DNA from: Semisulcospira habei | Lineage: Eukaryota; Mollusca; Gastropoda; Semisulcospiridae | DNA length: 64,000 nt | Assembly (NCBI GenBank): GCA_036245525.1 | Contig: BTPG01000001.1 | Coordinates: 174,194,078 to 174,258,077 of the forward strand | Direction: 5' to 3' | In this document: positions 11,001 to 23,339 of the stretch, piece after piece | Position numbering within the stretch: position 1 is the first letter of the stretch | How the letters are laid out: each line of letters opens with the position of its first letter | Translations under genes and position numbers: made by a program | The notes under the pieces: model-generated | Databases searched by the model: none | Seen by the model: the letters and a program-made list of their open reading frames with translations, nothing else | Told to the model about the DNA's origin: nothing

Positions 11001-13590
11001 ACCAAACGTTTCTCTCTTTTTACGATTTCTACAACGTCTCCACAGAAACACGTTTAGTCTTCATACCAAACGTTTCTATCTTTTTTACGATTTCTACAAC
11101 GTCTCCAAAGAAACACGTTCAGTCTTTATACCAAACGTTTCTCTCATTTTACGATTTCTACAACGTCTCCACAGAAACACGTTCAGTCTTCATACCAAAC
11201 GTTTCTCTCTTTTTTACGATTTCTACAACGTCTCCACAGAAACACGTTCAGTCTTCATACCAAACGTTTCTCTCTTTTTTACGATTTCTACAACGTCTCC
11301 ACAGAAACACGTTCAGTCTTCATACCAAACGTTTCTCTCTTTTTACGATTTCTACAACGTCTCCACAGAAAGACGTTTAGTCTTCACACCAAACGTTTCT
11401 CTCTTTTTTACGATTTCTACAACGTCTCCACAGAAACACGTTCAGTCTTCAAACCAAACGTTTCTCTCTTTTTACGATTTCTACAACGTCTCCACAGAAA
11501 CACGTTTAGTCTTCATACCAAACGTTTCTATATTTTTTACGATTTCTACAACGTCTCCAAAGAAACACGTTCAGTCTTTATACCAAACGTTTCTCTCATT
11601 TTACGATTTCTACAACGTCTCCAAAGAAACACGTTCAGTCTTTATACCAAACGTTTCTCTCATTTTACGATTTCTACAACGTCTCCACAGAAACACGTTC
11701 AGTCTTCATACCAAACGTTTCTCTCTTTTTTACGATTTCTACAACGTCTCCACAGAAACACGTTCAGTCTTCATACCAAACGTTTCTCTCTTTTTTACGA
11801 TTTCTACAACGTCTCCACAGAAACACGTTCAGTCTTCATACCAAACGTTTCTCTCTTTTTACGATTTCTACAACGTCTCCACAGAAAGACGTTTAGTCTT
11901 CACACCAAACGTTTCTCTCTTTTTTACGATTTCTACAACGTCTCCACAGAAACACGTTCAGTCTTCAAACCAAACGTTTCTCTCTTTTTACGATTTCTAC
12001 AACGTCTCCACAGAAACACGTTCAGTCTTCATATCAAACGTTTCTCTCTTTTTACGATATCTACAACGTCTCCACAGAAACACGTTCATTCTTCATACCA
12101 AACGTTTCTCTCTTTTTACGATTTCTACAACGTCTCCACAGAAACACGTTCAGTCTTCATACCAAACGTTTCTCTCTTTTTACGATTTCTACAACGTCTC
12201 CAAAGAAACACGTTCAGTCTTTATACCAAACGTTTCTCTCATTTTACGATTTCTACAACGTCTCCACAGAAACACGTTCAGTCTTCATACCAAACGTTTC
12301 TCTCTTTTTTACGATTTCTACAACGTCTCCACAGAAACACGTTCAGTCTTCATACCAAACGTTTCTCTCTTTTTTACGATTTCTACAACGTCTCCACAGA
12401 AACACGTTCAGTCTTCATACCAAACGTTTCTCTCTTTTTACGATTTCTACAACGTCTCCACAGAAAGACGTTCAGTCTTCACACCAAACGTTTCTCTCTT
12501 TTTTACGATTTCTACAACGTCTCCACAGAAACACGTTCAGTCTTCAAACCAAACGTTTCTCTCTTTTTACGATTTCTACAACGTCTCCACAGAAACACGT
12601 TCAGTCTTCATATCAAACGTTTCTCTCTTTTTACGATATCTACAACGTCTCCACAGAAACACGTTCAGTCTTCATACCAAACGTTTCTCTCTTTTTACGA
12701 TTTCTACAACGTCTCCACAGAAACACGTTCAGTCTTCATACCAAACGTTTCTCTCTTTTTACGATTTCTACAACGTTTCCACAGAAACAGTTCAGTCTTC
12801 ATACCAAACGTTTCTCTCTTTTTACGATTTCTACAACGTCTCCACAGAAACACGTTCAGTCTTCATACCAAACGTTTCTCTCTTTTTACGATTTCTACAA
12901 CGTCTCCACAGAAACACGTTCAGTCTTCATACCAAACGTTTCTCTCTTTTTACGATTTCTACAACGTCTCCACAGAAACACGTTCAGTCTTCATACCAAA
13001 CGTTTCTCTCTTTTTACGATTTCTACAACGTCTCCACATAAACACGTTCAGTCTTCAAACCAAACGTTTCTCTCTTTTTACGATTTCTACAACGTCTCCA
13101 CAGAAACACGTTCAGTCTTCATACCAAACGTTTCTCTCTTTTTACGATTTCTACAACGTCTCCACAGAAACACGTTTAGTCTTCAAACCAAACGTTTATC
13201 TCTTTTTACGATTTCTACAACGTCTCCACAGAAACACGTTCAGTCTTCATACCAAACGTTTCTCTCTTTTTTACGATTTCTACAACGTCTCCACAGAAAC
13301 ACGTTCAGTCTGCAAACCAAACGTATCTCTCTTTTTACGATTTCTACAACGTCTCCACAGAAACACGTTCAGTCTTCATACCAAACGTTTCTCTCTTTTT
13401 ACGATTTCTAAAACGTCTCCACAGAAACACGTTCAATCTTCATACCAAACGTTTTTCTCTTTTTACGATTTCTACAACGTCTCCACAGAAACACGTTCAG
13501 TCTTCATACCAAACGTTTCTCTCTTTTTACGATTTCTACAACGTCTCCACAGAAACACGTTCAGTCTTCATACCAAACGTTTCTCTTTTT
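8070..13590 (+). repeat. 64-bp satellite array with 2,120-bp higher-order repeat
   Basis: About 86 tandem copies of a 64-bp unit that begins ACGATTTCTACAACGTCTCC and ends AACGTTTCTCTC plus a T run. Diagnostic variants recur exactly 2,120 bp apart: CCACGTAAAC (8154/10274), the short CTCTTTTACG (8831/10951), TATTTTTTAC (9411/11531) and TTTACGATAT (9931/12051). The array therefore contains a 33-unit block repeated twice, followed by a partial third copy. Nested inside is a shorter duplication of about 452 bp (7 units). No gene or transposon interrupts it. Confidence 0.95.
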
Positions 13591-13668
13591 CCCCCTTCCA
13601 CCTTCAGGTGGCCTTAGTCGCCTGTTCGGCGTTAAACCATGATAACTAAGTAAATAAGTAACTAAATA
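13591..13668 (+). mobile_element. SINE-like 3' tail fragment
   Basis: Contains TTCAGGTGGCCTTAGTCGCC and TGTTCGGCGTTAAACC followed by an ACTAAATA-type simple tail. A similar block occurs at 26490. The layout resembles the conserved 3' region and short-repeat tail of a SINE. The head is not present. Confidence 0.4.
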
Positions 13669-13769
13669 ACCCTTCTTTGCTGTGTGCCCTGTGTTTAAAG
13701 ACCAGATTAAAATGTTCTTGTCACAAAGCGGTCATCATAGCTTTTCATATGGGGTAAACATGCGAATGG

Positions 13770-13984
13770 TTAGCCCTTCGGTGCTAATTGACCGCAGATT
13801 GAGTTTCTGCATTTTTTGTTAAACCGACACCTATTCTTTTTAGCTTTCCCAGGAACGTGGATTCAAAATGGTTTCAGTAAGAGGCATAGATCCTCATGAG
13901 CCCCCGCAACTGCGGGGGCTCATGAGGATCTATACCTCTTGCAGTTGGGTGGTGTTCAGATCTTCACGGCACTGATCGGGTTAA
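13770..13984 (+). mobile_element. Family C TTAA-type hairpin, full length
   Basis: 215 bp, with TTAG (mutated) at the left and TTAA at the right. The hairpin reads CATAGATCCTCATGAGCCCC with its complement and a GCAACTGC loop. The long left arm carries GACCGCAG and the right flank CAGTTGGGTGG. Confidence 0.7.
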
Positions 13985-14270
13985 CTGAAAGAATTACCGC
14001 TCTCATTTGGTTCCCAGTTTTGTTTCTTATTGCAGCAAAAGTAGAAAAACACTGGTGTCCCGAAAGAATGATGAAATGGTCTAAGCGACGGCGCTAGACA
14101 GTAAATAAATCGTTAGAAAGCAGTTACACTCGCTGTTTGCGCCCGGGAAAAAACAACAACAAGAAACAAACCCTGTCAAATCTTTACTCAGTGCGTGGGC
14201 CCATAATCAAGGACAGTACGGTGATACATTTTTCGTGCGGCGCTAAGATGTTTTCCTGTACGAGACGTCC

Positions 14271-14540
14271 TTAACCCATAACATCCTAAGGCTTAATTTT
14301 TTAAAATTTGCTTATTGTCCTATACATTACAGATTAGGAGATAGATCAACCATTTTAGTTCAAGGATGGTGCCAGAATAGCTTGGCGCCTCAGGCGCCAA
14401 GCTATTCTGGCACCACCCTTGAACTATCATAGTCAATTTTTTTTCATATTGGGAGATAGATCAACCATTTTACTTCAAGAGTCGCGCTAGAATAGCTTGG
14501 CGCCTCAGGCCCTTGATCTATCACAGTCAAAATTATTTAA
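14271..14540 (+). mobile_element. Family B copy with partial internal duplication
   Basis: Begins TTAACCCATAACATCC. A full B hairpin (AGAATAGCTTGGCGCC and complement) is followed by a second truncated one starting GAGATAGATCAACC that lacks the right arm. The right TTAA end was not located. Confidence 0.5.
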
Positions 14541-14915
14541 AGCAAAAGTGTATCAGGATGAAGGTACAGTTATCATTATCATTATTGTTATCATTATTAT
14601 TCATGTCATTATATTGAGGTCGTTATACACGGTCGCATTAATCGTTGGGGAGGGTTGGGGGTGCGAGTTGGGGGGGGGGGGTGTGGGGGGCTCCTGAGAA
14701 TCTATTCGGCAAATGTAAATGGCTTGGCTGTGCGCAGCTCGTAGGTTCGTAATTCAGTCGTTCACGAATACACTTTCTGATGAAACGCGAATAGTCCCCG
14801 CGGGCCTGGCCATCCATCAAATCACAACTGACCAGCCGTACAAGCTGGCGGACGTGCAAGCTATTATTTGTATTGCATTGCACGTATAAGCTCTTATGTA
14901 TCAAAGGGCAAATAA
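14541..14915. other. No gene recognised
   Basis: Contains a short ATT tract (14570-14605), a G run near 14670 and a fragment CTCCTGAGAATCTATTCGGC resembling a diverged family C arm. No coding frame is supported. Confidence 0.4.
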
Positions 14916-14922
14916 GCACAGC

Positions 14923-14993
14923 TGTGTGCTGGTCTGTGATTTTAGACCTTACGGCTTACTGCCGTAAGGTCTAAAATTACAGACCAGCACACA
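14923..14993. mobile_element. Family D hairpin
   Basis: A near-perfect palindrome with outer arms GTGTGCTGGTCTGTGATTTT and CAGACCAGCACAC. The centre is ACCTTACGGC...GCCGTAAGGT. Related copies lie at 24446, 31031 and 36430. It has no TTAA ends. Confidence 0.6.
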
Positions 14994-15330
14994 CATGTAA
15001 AACGATGCATCCGTGTAAGAACCAGGAAGCAAGAATCCTACAGCGGAATTTAGCGACCAGACCTGCGATGCTTTTACTAGTCGTGTTGTACTTCTGAGCA
15101 ATAACTGAACACGGAGGGCATTGGGAGACGTGTGCCTTTTGAAGGCAAAACACGGTAAGTCACTTTTTGGGATGAAAAGCGAGACTTTCATTGGAATTCA
15201 ATGGTAATCTTGCTTATCACAAAACTAGACTTATTGTGTATTGCCGCCTTCACAGGCAGATGTGTCACAATGATCTCTTTCAATTCGCGGCCTCTACTTC
15301 TCCTACAGGTGACCGATCAAAACGGGCAGA
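14994..15330. other. No gene recognised
   Basis: Apparently unique sequence between hairpins D and A. No convincing coding frame or repeat was seen. Confidence 0.4.
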
Positions 15331-15410
15331 TTAACTCAATCGAGACGAACTTCATCCGGATACGAGGCGTACGCCGCGCATCCGGATGCAGTTCGTCTCG
15401 AATGAGTTTA
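15331..15410. mobile_element. Family A TTAA-bounded hairpin (copy 2)
   Basis: 80 bp, the same length as copy 1 at 1012. It runs TTAACTCAATCGAGACGAAC to GTTCGTCTCGAATGAGTTTA. The right TTAA has become TTTA. The core CATCCGGATACGAGGCG differs from copy 1 but is still largely self-complementary. Confidence 0.6.
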
Positions 15411-15970
15411 AAAAAATTACAAAGAAGAAAAAAAAAACACTAAACACACCCAGAAACCACAGAAAAGGACAGAAAAAGTCTCCAAGGCGCCACTGCTGTG
15501 CTAAGTGCCGTAGAGGCCATTTTCTTTAGCATAAATGTGTTCGTGAGTTGTCTTCACATGAAATTATCCCTGTCAGCCAGTCCACGGGAGAGTTTTTAGC
15601 ACTCTCACAAACCGGATTCAGACGACAGTTACTAGGGCCTTTTTATACACCATAGAGAGGAGAGCTCGCGTAACTGATAACTGTCACTGAGCTGAGGTCG
15701 TGCATTGTAGGGAGTATTACGATAGTCCTGCGCCGCAGCCTTGTGAGTCAACTCGCAAACAGCGTTAGTGGGAGAATTTTTCTGACTGTTGCCGCTGCGC
15801 TTTCGTTTTGGACCATCGGGTTTAATCTACTGGCATAGATTTTCCTCTCTTACTGGAACGTTTTCTGCTAAACGATGTCGTGATATCATTGTTCTTAATG
15901 TTTATGGCGTGACTGACATGACTAGCCTGTGACTCGCCCGGGACCTTCCACTACAGAGGTTTCGTTTGAA
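15411..15970. other. No gene recognised
   Basis: Apparently unique sequence immediately left of the 17-bp array. No coding frame is supported. Confidence 0.4.
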
Positions 15971-18900
15971 ACGAACGACTTCCAGCAACGAACGACTTCC
16001 AACAAGGAACGACTTCCAACAACGAACGACTTCCAACAAGGAACGACTTCCAACAAGGAACGACTTCCAACAAGGAACGACTTCCAACAACGAACGACTT
16101 CCAACAAGGAACGACTTCCAACAAGGAACGACTTCCAACAACGAACGACTTCCAACAAGGAATGAATTCCAACAACGAACGACTTCCAACAAGGAACGAC
16201 TTCCAACAACGAACGACTTCCAACAACGAACGACTTCTAACAAGGAACGGCTTCCAACAACGAACGACTTCCAACAACAAATAACTTCCAACAAGGAACG
16301 ACTTCCAACAACGAACGACTTCCAACAACGAACGACTTCCAACAAGGAACGACTTCCAACAACGAACGACTTCCAACAAAGAACGGCTTCCAACAACGAA
16401 CGACTTCCAACAAGGAACGACTTCCAACAACGAACGACTTCTAACAAGGAACGGCTTCCAACAACAAACGACTTCCAACAACGAACGACTTCCAACAAGG
16501 AACGGCTTCCAACAACGAACGACTTCCAACAAGGAACGGCTTCCAACAAGGAACGACTTCCAACAACGAACGACTTCCAACAACGAACGACTTCCAACAA
16601 CGAACGACTTCCAACAAGGAACGACTTCCAACAACGAACGACTTCCAACAAAGAACGGCTTCCAACAACGAACGACTTCCAACAAGGAACGACTTCCAAC
16701 AACGAATGACTTCTAACAAGGAACGGCTTCCAACAACGAACGGCTTCCAACAACGAACGACTTCCAACAAGGAACGGCTTCCAACAATGAACGACTTCTA
16801 ACAAGGAACGACTTCCAACAACGAACGACTTCCAACAAGGAACGGCTTCCAACAACGAACGACTTCCAACAAGGAACGACTTCCAACAACGAACGACTTC
16901 CAACAATGAACGGCTTCCAACAACGAACGACTTCCAACAAGGAACGACTTCCAACAACGAACGACTTCCAACAACGAACGACTTCCAACAATGAACGGCT
17001 TCCAACAACGAACGGCTTCCAACAACGAACGACTTCCAACAAGGAACGACTTCCAACAACGAACGACTTCTAACAAGGAACGACTTCCAACAACGAACGA
17101 CTTCCAACAACGAACGACTTCCAACAAGGAACGACTTCCAACAACGAACGACTTCTAACAACGAACGACTTCCAACAACGAACGACTTCCAACAACGAAC
17201 GACTTCCAACAAGGAACGGCTTCCAACAAGGAACGACTTCCAACAACGAACGACTTCTAACAAGGAACGACTTCCAACAAGGAACGACTTCCAACAACGA
17301 ACGACTTCCAACAAGGAACGACTTCCAACAACGAACGACTTCTAACAACGAACGACTTCCAACAACGAACGACTTCTAACAACGAACGACTTCCAACAAC
17401 GAACGACTTCCAACAAGGAACGGCTTCCAACAAGGAACGACTTCCAACAACGAACGACTTCTAACAAGGAACGACTTCCAACAAGGAACGACTTCCAACA
17501 ACGAACGACTTCCAACAAGGAACGACTTCCAACAACGAACGACTTCTAACAACGAACGACTTCCAACAACGAACGACTTCTAACAACGAACGACTTCTAA
17601 CAAGGAACGGCTTCCAACAACGAACGACTTCCAACAACGAATAACTTCCAACAAGGAACGACTTCCAACAACGAACGACTTCTAACAACGAACGACTTCT
17701 AACAACGAACGACTTCTAACAAGGAACGGCTTCCAACAACGAACGACTTCCAACAACGAACAACTTCCAACAAGGAACGACTTCCAACAACGAACGACTT
17801 CTAACAAGGAACGGCTTCCAACAACGAACGACTTCCAACAACGAATAACTTCCAACAAGGAACGACTTCCAACAACGAACGACTTCCAACAACGAATAAC
17901 TTCCAACAAGGAACGACTTCCAACAACGAACGACTTCCAACAATGAACGACTTCCAACAACGAATAACTTCCAACAAGGAACGACTTCCAACAACGAACG
18001 ACTTCCAACAACGAACGGCTTCCAACAACGAACGACTTCCAACAAGGAACGACTTCCAACAACGAACGACTTCTAACAAGGAACGACTTCCAACAACGAA
18101 CGACTTCCAACAACGAACGGCTTCCAACAACGAACGACTTCCAACAAGGAACGACTTCCAACAACGAACGACTTCTAACAAGGAACGACTTCCAACAAGG
18201 AACGACTTCCAACAACGAACGACTTCCAACAAGGAACGACTTCCAACAACGAACGACTTCTAACAACGAACGACTTCCAACAACGAACGACTTCCAACAA
18301 GGAACGGCTTCCAACAAGGAACGACTTCCAACAACGAACGACTTCTAACAAGGAACGACTTCCAACAAGGAACGACTTCCAACAACGAACGACTTCCAAC
18401 AAGGAACGACTTCCAACAACGAACGACTTCTAACAACGAACGACTTCCAACAACGAACGACTTCTAACAACGAACGACTTCCAACAACGAACGACTTCCA
18501 ACAAGGAACGGCTTCCAACAAGGAACGACTTCCAACAACGAACGACTTCTAACAAGGAACGACTTCCAACAAGGAACGACTTCCAACAACGAACGACTTC
18601 CAACAAGGAACGACTTCCAACAACGAACGACTTCTAACAACGAACGACTTCCAACAACGAACGACTTCTAACAACGAACGACTTTTAACAAGGAACGGCT
18701 TCCAACAACGAACGACTTCCAACAACGAATAACTTCCAACAAGGAACGACTTCCAACAACGAACGACTTCTAACAACGAACGACTTCCAACAACGAACGA
18801 CTTCTAACAACGAACGACTTCTAACAAGGAACGGCTTCCAACAACGAACGACTTCCAACAACGAATAACTTCCAACAAGGAACGACTTCCAACAACGAAC

Positions 18901-20078
18901 GACTTCTAACAAGGAACGGCTTCCAACAACGAACGACTTCCAACAACGAATAACTTCCAACAAGGAACGACTTCCAACAACGAACGACTTCCAACAACGA
19001 ACGACTTCCAACAACGAATAACTTCCAACAAGGAACGACTTCCAACAACGAACGACTTCTAACAAGGAACGGCTTCCAACAACGAACGACTTCCAACAAC
19101 GAATAACTTCCAACAAGGAACGACTTCCAACAACGAACGACTTCCAACAACGAATAACTTCCAACAAGGAACGACTTCCAACAACGAACGACTTCCAACA
19201 ACGAACGACTTCCAACAACGAATAACTTCCAACAAGGAACGACTTCCAACAACGAACGACTTCCAACAACGAACGACTTCCAACAACGAATAACTTCCAA
19301 CAAGGAACGACTTCCAACAACGAACGACTTCTAACAAGGAACGGCTTCCAACAACGAACGACTTCCAACAACGAATAACTTCCAACAAGGAACGACTTCC
19401 AACAACGAACGACTTCCAACAACGAATAACTTCCAACAAGGAACGACTTCCAACAACGAACGACTTCCAACAACGAACGACTTCCAACAACGAATAACTT
19501 CCAACAAGGAACGACTTCCAACAACGAACGACTTCTAACAAGGAACGGCTTCCAACAACGAACGACTTCCAACAACGAATAACTTCCAACAAGGAACGAC
19601 TTCCAACAACGAACGACTTCCAACAACGAATAACTTCCAACAAGGAACGACTTCCAACAACGAACGACTTCCAACAACGAACGACTTCCAACAACGAATA
19701 ACTTCCAACAAGGAACGACTTCCAACAACGAACGACTTCAAACAACGAACGACTTCCAACAACGCCGAACGACTTCCAACAACGAATAACTTCCAACAAG
19801 GAACGACTTCCAACAACGAACGACTTCCAACAACGAACGACTTCCAACAACGAATAACTTCCAACAAGGAACGACTTCCAACAACGAACGACTTCCAACA
19901 ACGAACGACTTCCAACAACGAACGACTTCCAACAACGAATAACTTCCAACAAGGAACGACTTCCAACAACGAACGACTTCCAACAACGAACGACTTCCAA
20001 CAACGAACGACTTCTAACAAGGAACGACTTCCAACAACGAACGACTTCTAACAACGAACGGCTTCCAACAAGGAACGA
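15971..20078 (+). repeat. 17-bp satellite array
   Basis: About 240 tandem copies of GACTTCCAACAACGAAC. Common variants are CAAGGAAC, CTTCTAAC, GGCTTCC and GAATAACTTCC. From about 18700 rightward the variants form higher-order repeats of 51, 68 and 85 bp (3, 4 or 5 units). Because 17 is not a multiple of three and the unit makes no stop in most frames, very long open frames (up to about 470 codons) appear on both strands. They repeat the same 17-residue cycle in every frame and are not taken as genes. Confidence 0.95.
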
Positions 20079-20134
20079 GAGCAAAGTCATACGGCGGATA
20101 ACCGTTTTGTACCACTTACATAGACAACACTCCA

Positions 20135-20205
20135 AATCTCTCCAAAAGGCATAGATCCTCGTGAGCCCTCAGCCTCTTGGAGCGGTTGGGAATCCTTCGG
20201 CTTAA
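20135..20205 (+). mobile_element. Family C fragment
   Basis: AAAAGGCATAGATCCTCGTG followed by AGCCCTCAGCCTCTTGGAGC. It is a collapsed hairpin that lacks most of the right arm. Confidence 0.4.
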
Positions 20206-20281
20206 ACGTAACCTCATTATTGAAGCACAACAGATTCAAATTAAGATTTTGATAGTAGCTGTGGGATGAAGGCCTGAAAAC

Positions 20282-20340
20282 CTGGAAACCACGGGAAATC
20301 ATTCACTCCTTCAAATGAGTGATTTCCCGTTGCTTCCAGA
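20282..20340. repeat. Short hairpin
   Basis: CTGGAAACCACGGGAAATCA and TGATTTCCCGTTGCTTCCAG form the arms, with CACTCC...GAGTG inside. A related hairpin occurs at 45112-45206 (GGAACCCACGGGTGATCAC). Confidence 0.5.
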
Positions 20341-20529
20341 ATAAACAAAATGAACTAAAAACAGCAGTTTTGCTGACGTAGCGGACAAAGATGAAAAACC
20401 GCAAACAGGATATCTTTTATCAGGAAAATGTGTGCGCGATTTCAGAATTACAACAAAATGTTTCAAGGTGGGGCGTTATTTTGCTTTCAAAGAAAGAAAA
20501 GGTCAGAAAAAAATGAAGGAAAAAAATAA

Positions 20530-20665
<136 letters not shown>

Positions 20666-20969
20666 GTGAAGTAGTCCTAAGCTTTGTGAATCAAAATGAA
20701 ACTCTCGTTTCCACACCCCCCCCCCCCCCACCACCACCACCACCACCACCCCCTCTTCCGCTTGTCAACAGAAAGAGCAAGTGCATGTAATGAAAAAAAA
20801 AAAAAATCCAGGAAAGTCAGAATATGGGTCACTAGTGTGTTGTTTCTACTTTTATTTTGGACATAACGGTTCTCAGAATGAGATCCAAAATCAACCCCGT
20901 CATGCACATAGTGTTTTTAAAATCATCGTAATTTCAACGACAAAAAGCTTCTGCCGTCAAAGGAGCATG

Positions 20970-21094
20970 AATACAAGGTGGTTTCAGCAAGAGGCATAGA
21001 TCCTCATGTGCCCCCGAAACTGCGGGGGCTCATGCGGATCTATACCTCTTGCAGTTAGGTGGTCTTCAAGTATCATCGGTACTGACCAGGTTAA
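20970..21094 (+). mobile_element. Family C hairpin, TTAA at right end
   Basis: Hairpin AAGAGGCATAGATCCTCATG / CATGCGGATCTATACCTCTT, right flank CAGTTAGGTGG, ending CTGACCAGGTTAA. The left flank is only partly recognisable. Confidence 0.6.
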
Positions 21095-21216
21095 AGACAA
21101 CCACACAAGCATTTGTGAAGCCGGACAAACGCTAACAGAGATCAATTTTGGGACATACCTTGTGATGCCCGACAATGTATTCCCTGGAGAAAACTAACAC
21201 TTAGGAGACTTAGGTA

Positions 21217-21278
21217 TACACTGAAGAGCAAAGGAAATGCGACATCATTCAAATCGTCGGAAACACTCAATTGTTTCC
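21217..21278. mobile_element. Family E hairpin, 5' half (interrupted)
   Basis: TACACTGAAGAGCAAAGGAA, then ATGCGACATCATTC and GGAAACACTCAATTGTTTCC. The matching 3' half is at 22188-22240. The two halves make a complete family E hairpin once the 909-bp insertion is removed. Confidence 0.65.
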
Positions 21279-21419
21279 CGGATCCGATGAAAAGAAAAGG
21301 GGAGACTGCCAGTGCTAATATTTTAGGAAGGTTACAAAGTAAAGTAGGTTATAGCACTGTCAGGGGAGAGAAATGTGCATGATCGACCAGTGATCATAGA
21401 TCTACTGTGGCCAAAGCAC

Positions 21420-21451
<32 letters not shown>

Positions 21452-22187
21452 ATAGGAAAGAGAGGGGGCGCTAAGAAAGTGACTGAAAAAAATGCATATG
21501 GAAGCCCCCCCACCCCCCCCCCCCCAAAGGGGGGCGTATCACATATCCACTGTTCCAGCCACTCAGTGCATGGAAATTTAAATCTAGGTCCCCCCAAGGG
21601 GGGTCCAGATATTTAGCCGGTGTGGACAGCTGTTTCGGTCTTGGCGACCTTTTCAGCACACCATCGGCAATACTGGAGGAGGCAGGAAATCCTGCCGACC
21701 TGCAATGACAACCACATTTTACTGTGGTGTCTGCAGGGGCATACATTCCACGCCACCACCTAGAGTTAAATTTCCATGCACCCTAAAAGAGAACCTACCA
21801 AAAGGGGGGAAGAGGTTGCAGTCGATATTGTAGTAATAAATGAAAAGAAAAGGGGAGACTGCCAGTGCTAATATTTTAGGAAGGTTACAAAGTAAAGTAG
21901 GTTATAGCACTGTCAGGGGAGAGAAATGTGCATGATCGACCAGTGATCATAGATCTACTGTGGCCAAAGCACCAAAAAAAAAAAAAAAAAAAAAAAAGAG
22001 ATAGGAAATGCTTCCATATGCATTGCTTTCAGTCACTTTCTTAGCGCCCCCTCTCTTTCCTATCTCTTTTTTTTTTTTTTTTTTTTTGGTGCTTTGGCCA
22101 CAGTAGATCTATGATCACTGGTCGATCATGCACATTTCTCTCCCCTGAGAGTGCTATAACCTACTTTACTTTGTAACCTTCCTAAAA
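21279..22187 (+). mobile_element. Fold-back insertion with 10-bp target duplication
   Basis: A 909-bp insertion in a family E hairpin, flanked by AATTGTTTCC at 21269-21278 and 22188-22197. It contains a module (TTTTAGGAAGGTTACAAAG, GGCCAAAGCAC, long A run, GAGATAGGAAA) three times: forward at 21279-21510, forward at 21838-22007 and inverted at 22010-22187. The last two form a large palindrome. The middle (21510-21838) has C and G runs and no recognised gene. The element class is unknown; the 10-bp duplication fits several mechanisms. Confidence 0.6.
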
Positions 22188-22240
22188 AATTGTTTCCGAT
22201 GATTTTAATGATGTCGCATTTATTTTGCTGTCCATTATAG
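22188..22240. mobile_element. Family E hairpin, 3' half
   Basis: AATTGTTTCCGATGATTTTA then ATGATGTCGCATTTATTTTG completes the hairpin begun at 21217. Confidence 0.6.
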
Positions 22241-22256
22241 TCGGAAAGAAATTAAA

Positions 22257-22331
22257 CACACGCACACACGCAGGTATACACACACACACACACACACACA
22301 CGCACGCACGCACGCATGCACACAGACACAC

Positions 22332-22364
<33 letters not shown>
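22257..22364 (+). repeat. CA microsatellite (compound)
   Basis: A CA tract with CACG and CGCG interruptions. It directly precedes the Penelope C-terminal fragment. Confidence 0.9.
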
Positions 22365-22370
22365 GAAGAC

Positions 22371-22647
22371 AATACAACAACCAGGTTGGACGTCATTTCA
22401 ACGAACCTCCTCATAGCCTCACACATTTCAGCATAAGCATCCTTTGGCAAAATACATCCCACTTCATCCGCCGTAAAATGACAGAATCCTTTTTCGAAGA
22501 CAGGCTTGGCACTTACCATCCGCGCGGCTTGAACATTCGCCCCTAGGGATGTATGCTCGGCCTGATGGGTGCCAGACTTGACCTCACTGCTGATACATGA
22601 TGCTACTGTTGATACTTGATGTTACCGTTGCACTGATTAGTATGCGC

Positions 22648-22726
<79 letters not shown>

Positions 22727-23060
22727 TGTGTCTATGTGTATGCATCTACGTGAGCGGCAGCAGGCACGAGTAAATGCGAATGTCTGCAGTGACGTGAATT
22801 TATGTACACGTAAGCTTTGTGCTACGTGTTTTGTGCCTGTGTATTTGCGTAATTTTTTTATTTTACGTCATTCTGAATTTTCTCTACACAGGATGACGTC
22901 TTTTTCTTTCTATCGTGTGTTCTTTTCTGTTCTACGTTGTTTCCATATCCTCCAGATAAAGGATCTTTGATCTGAAACGTGTCGTGTTCCATGTATCTAA
23001 TTTAAAGGGTTTTCAACCTCTATTTTATGTTTTCCTTACACAAGACAAAGAAAAAAAAAA
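22371..23060 (+). pseudogene. Penelope-like element, GIY-YIG C-terminus plus 3' region
   Basis: A short open frame (22371-22545) reads NQVGRHFNEPPHSLTHFSIS and ends DRLGTYHPRGLNI. It aligns with the end of the larger Penelope ORF at 38490-38665 (PVGRHFNQADHS...NKLGTVAPLGMN). It carries the endonuclease's late glutamate (TESFFEDRLGT) and asparagine (GLN). Sequence differences suggest a separate Penelope lineage. Everything upstream is replaced by a CA tract. The 3' region holds a CG/GT tract (22645-22724) and ends near AAAGGATCTTTGATCTGAAA and an A run at 23048. Confidence 0.65.
22645..22724 (+). repeat. CG then GT microsatellite
   Basis: CG repeats passing into GT repeats within the 3' region of the Penelope fragment. 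Confidence 0.9.
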
Positions 23061-23154
23061 AAAAAAAAGAAGAAAAGAAATAGTTTTACTATGAACATAA
23101 CCGCGGATAAAGACTAACAAGACGAAAGATGAACAACTCGAAAGGAGGACTCTA

Positions 23155-23290
23155 ACAGAATAGACGCTAACAGAATGAAACAAACACACAAACAACAAAC
23201 AACAAAACAAACAAACAGCAACAATAACCAATCAACCAAACAATCAACCGACCAATCAACCAATCGAACAAACGAACAAACAAACACTCA
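23155..23290 (+). repeat. AAC-rich low-complexity tract
   Basis: Imperfect AAACAAAC and CAATCAACC repeats. No gene is supported. Confidence 0.7.
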
Positions 23291-23339
23291 CTATGAAGCA
23301 CTAGCCATAGCAGGAATAAACCTAAGTCTAAAAACTCAC

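Noticed and set aside
8070..13590. Evenly spaced repeats resembling a CRISPR array
   Set aside because: Units are directly adjacent with no unique spacers, and the sequence is eukaryotic satellite.
13870..13950. GC-rich stem followed by T-rich sequence as a bacterial terminator
   Set aside because: It is one of many family C hairpins in a eukaryotic sequence.
15902..20135. Long open frames (up to 470 codons) with a repeated LEVVRCWKSF motif
   Set aside because: They are frame-independent products of the 17-bp satellite and occur in several frames and on both strands at once.
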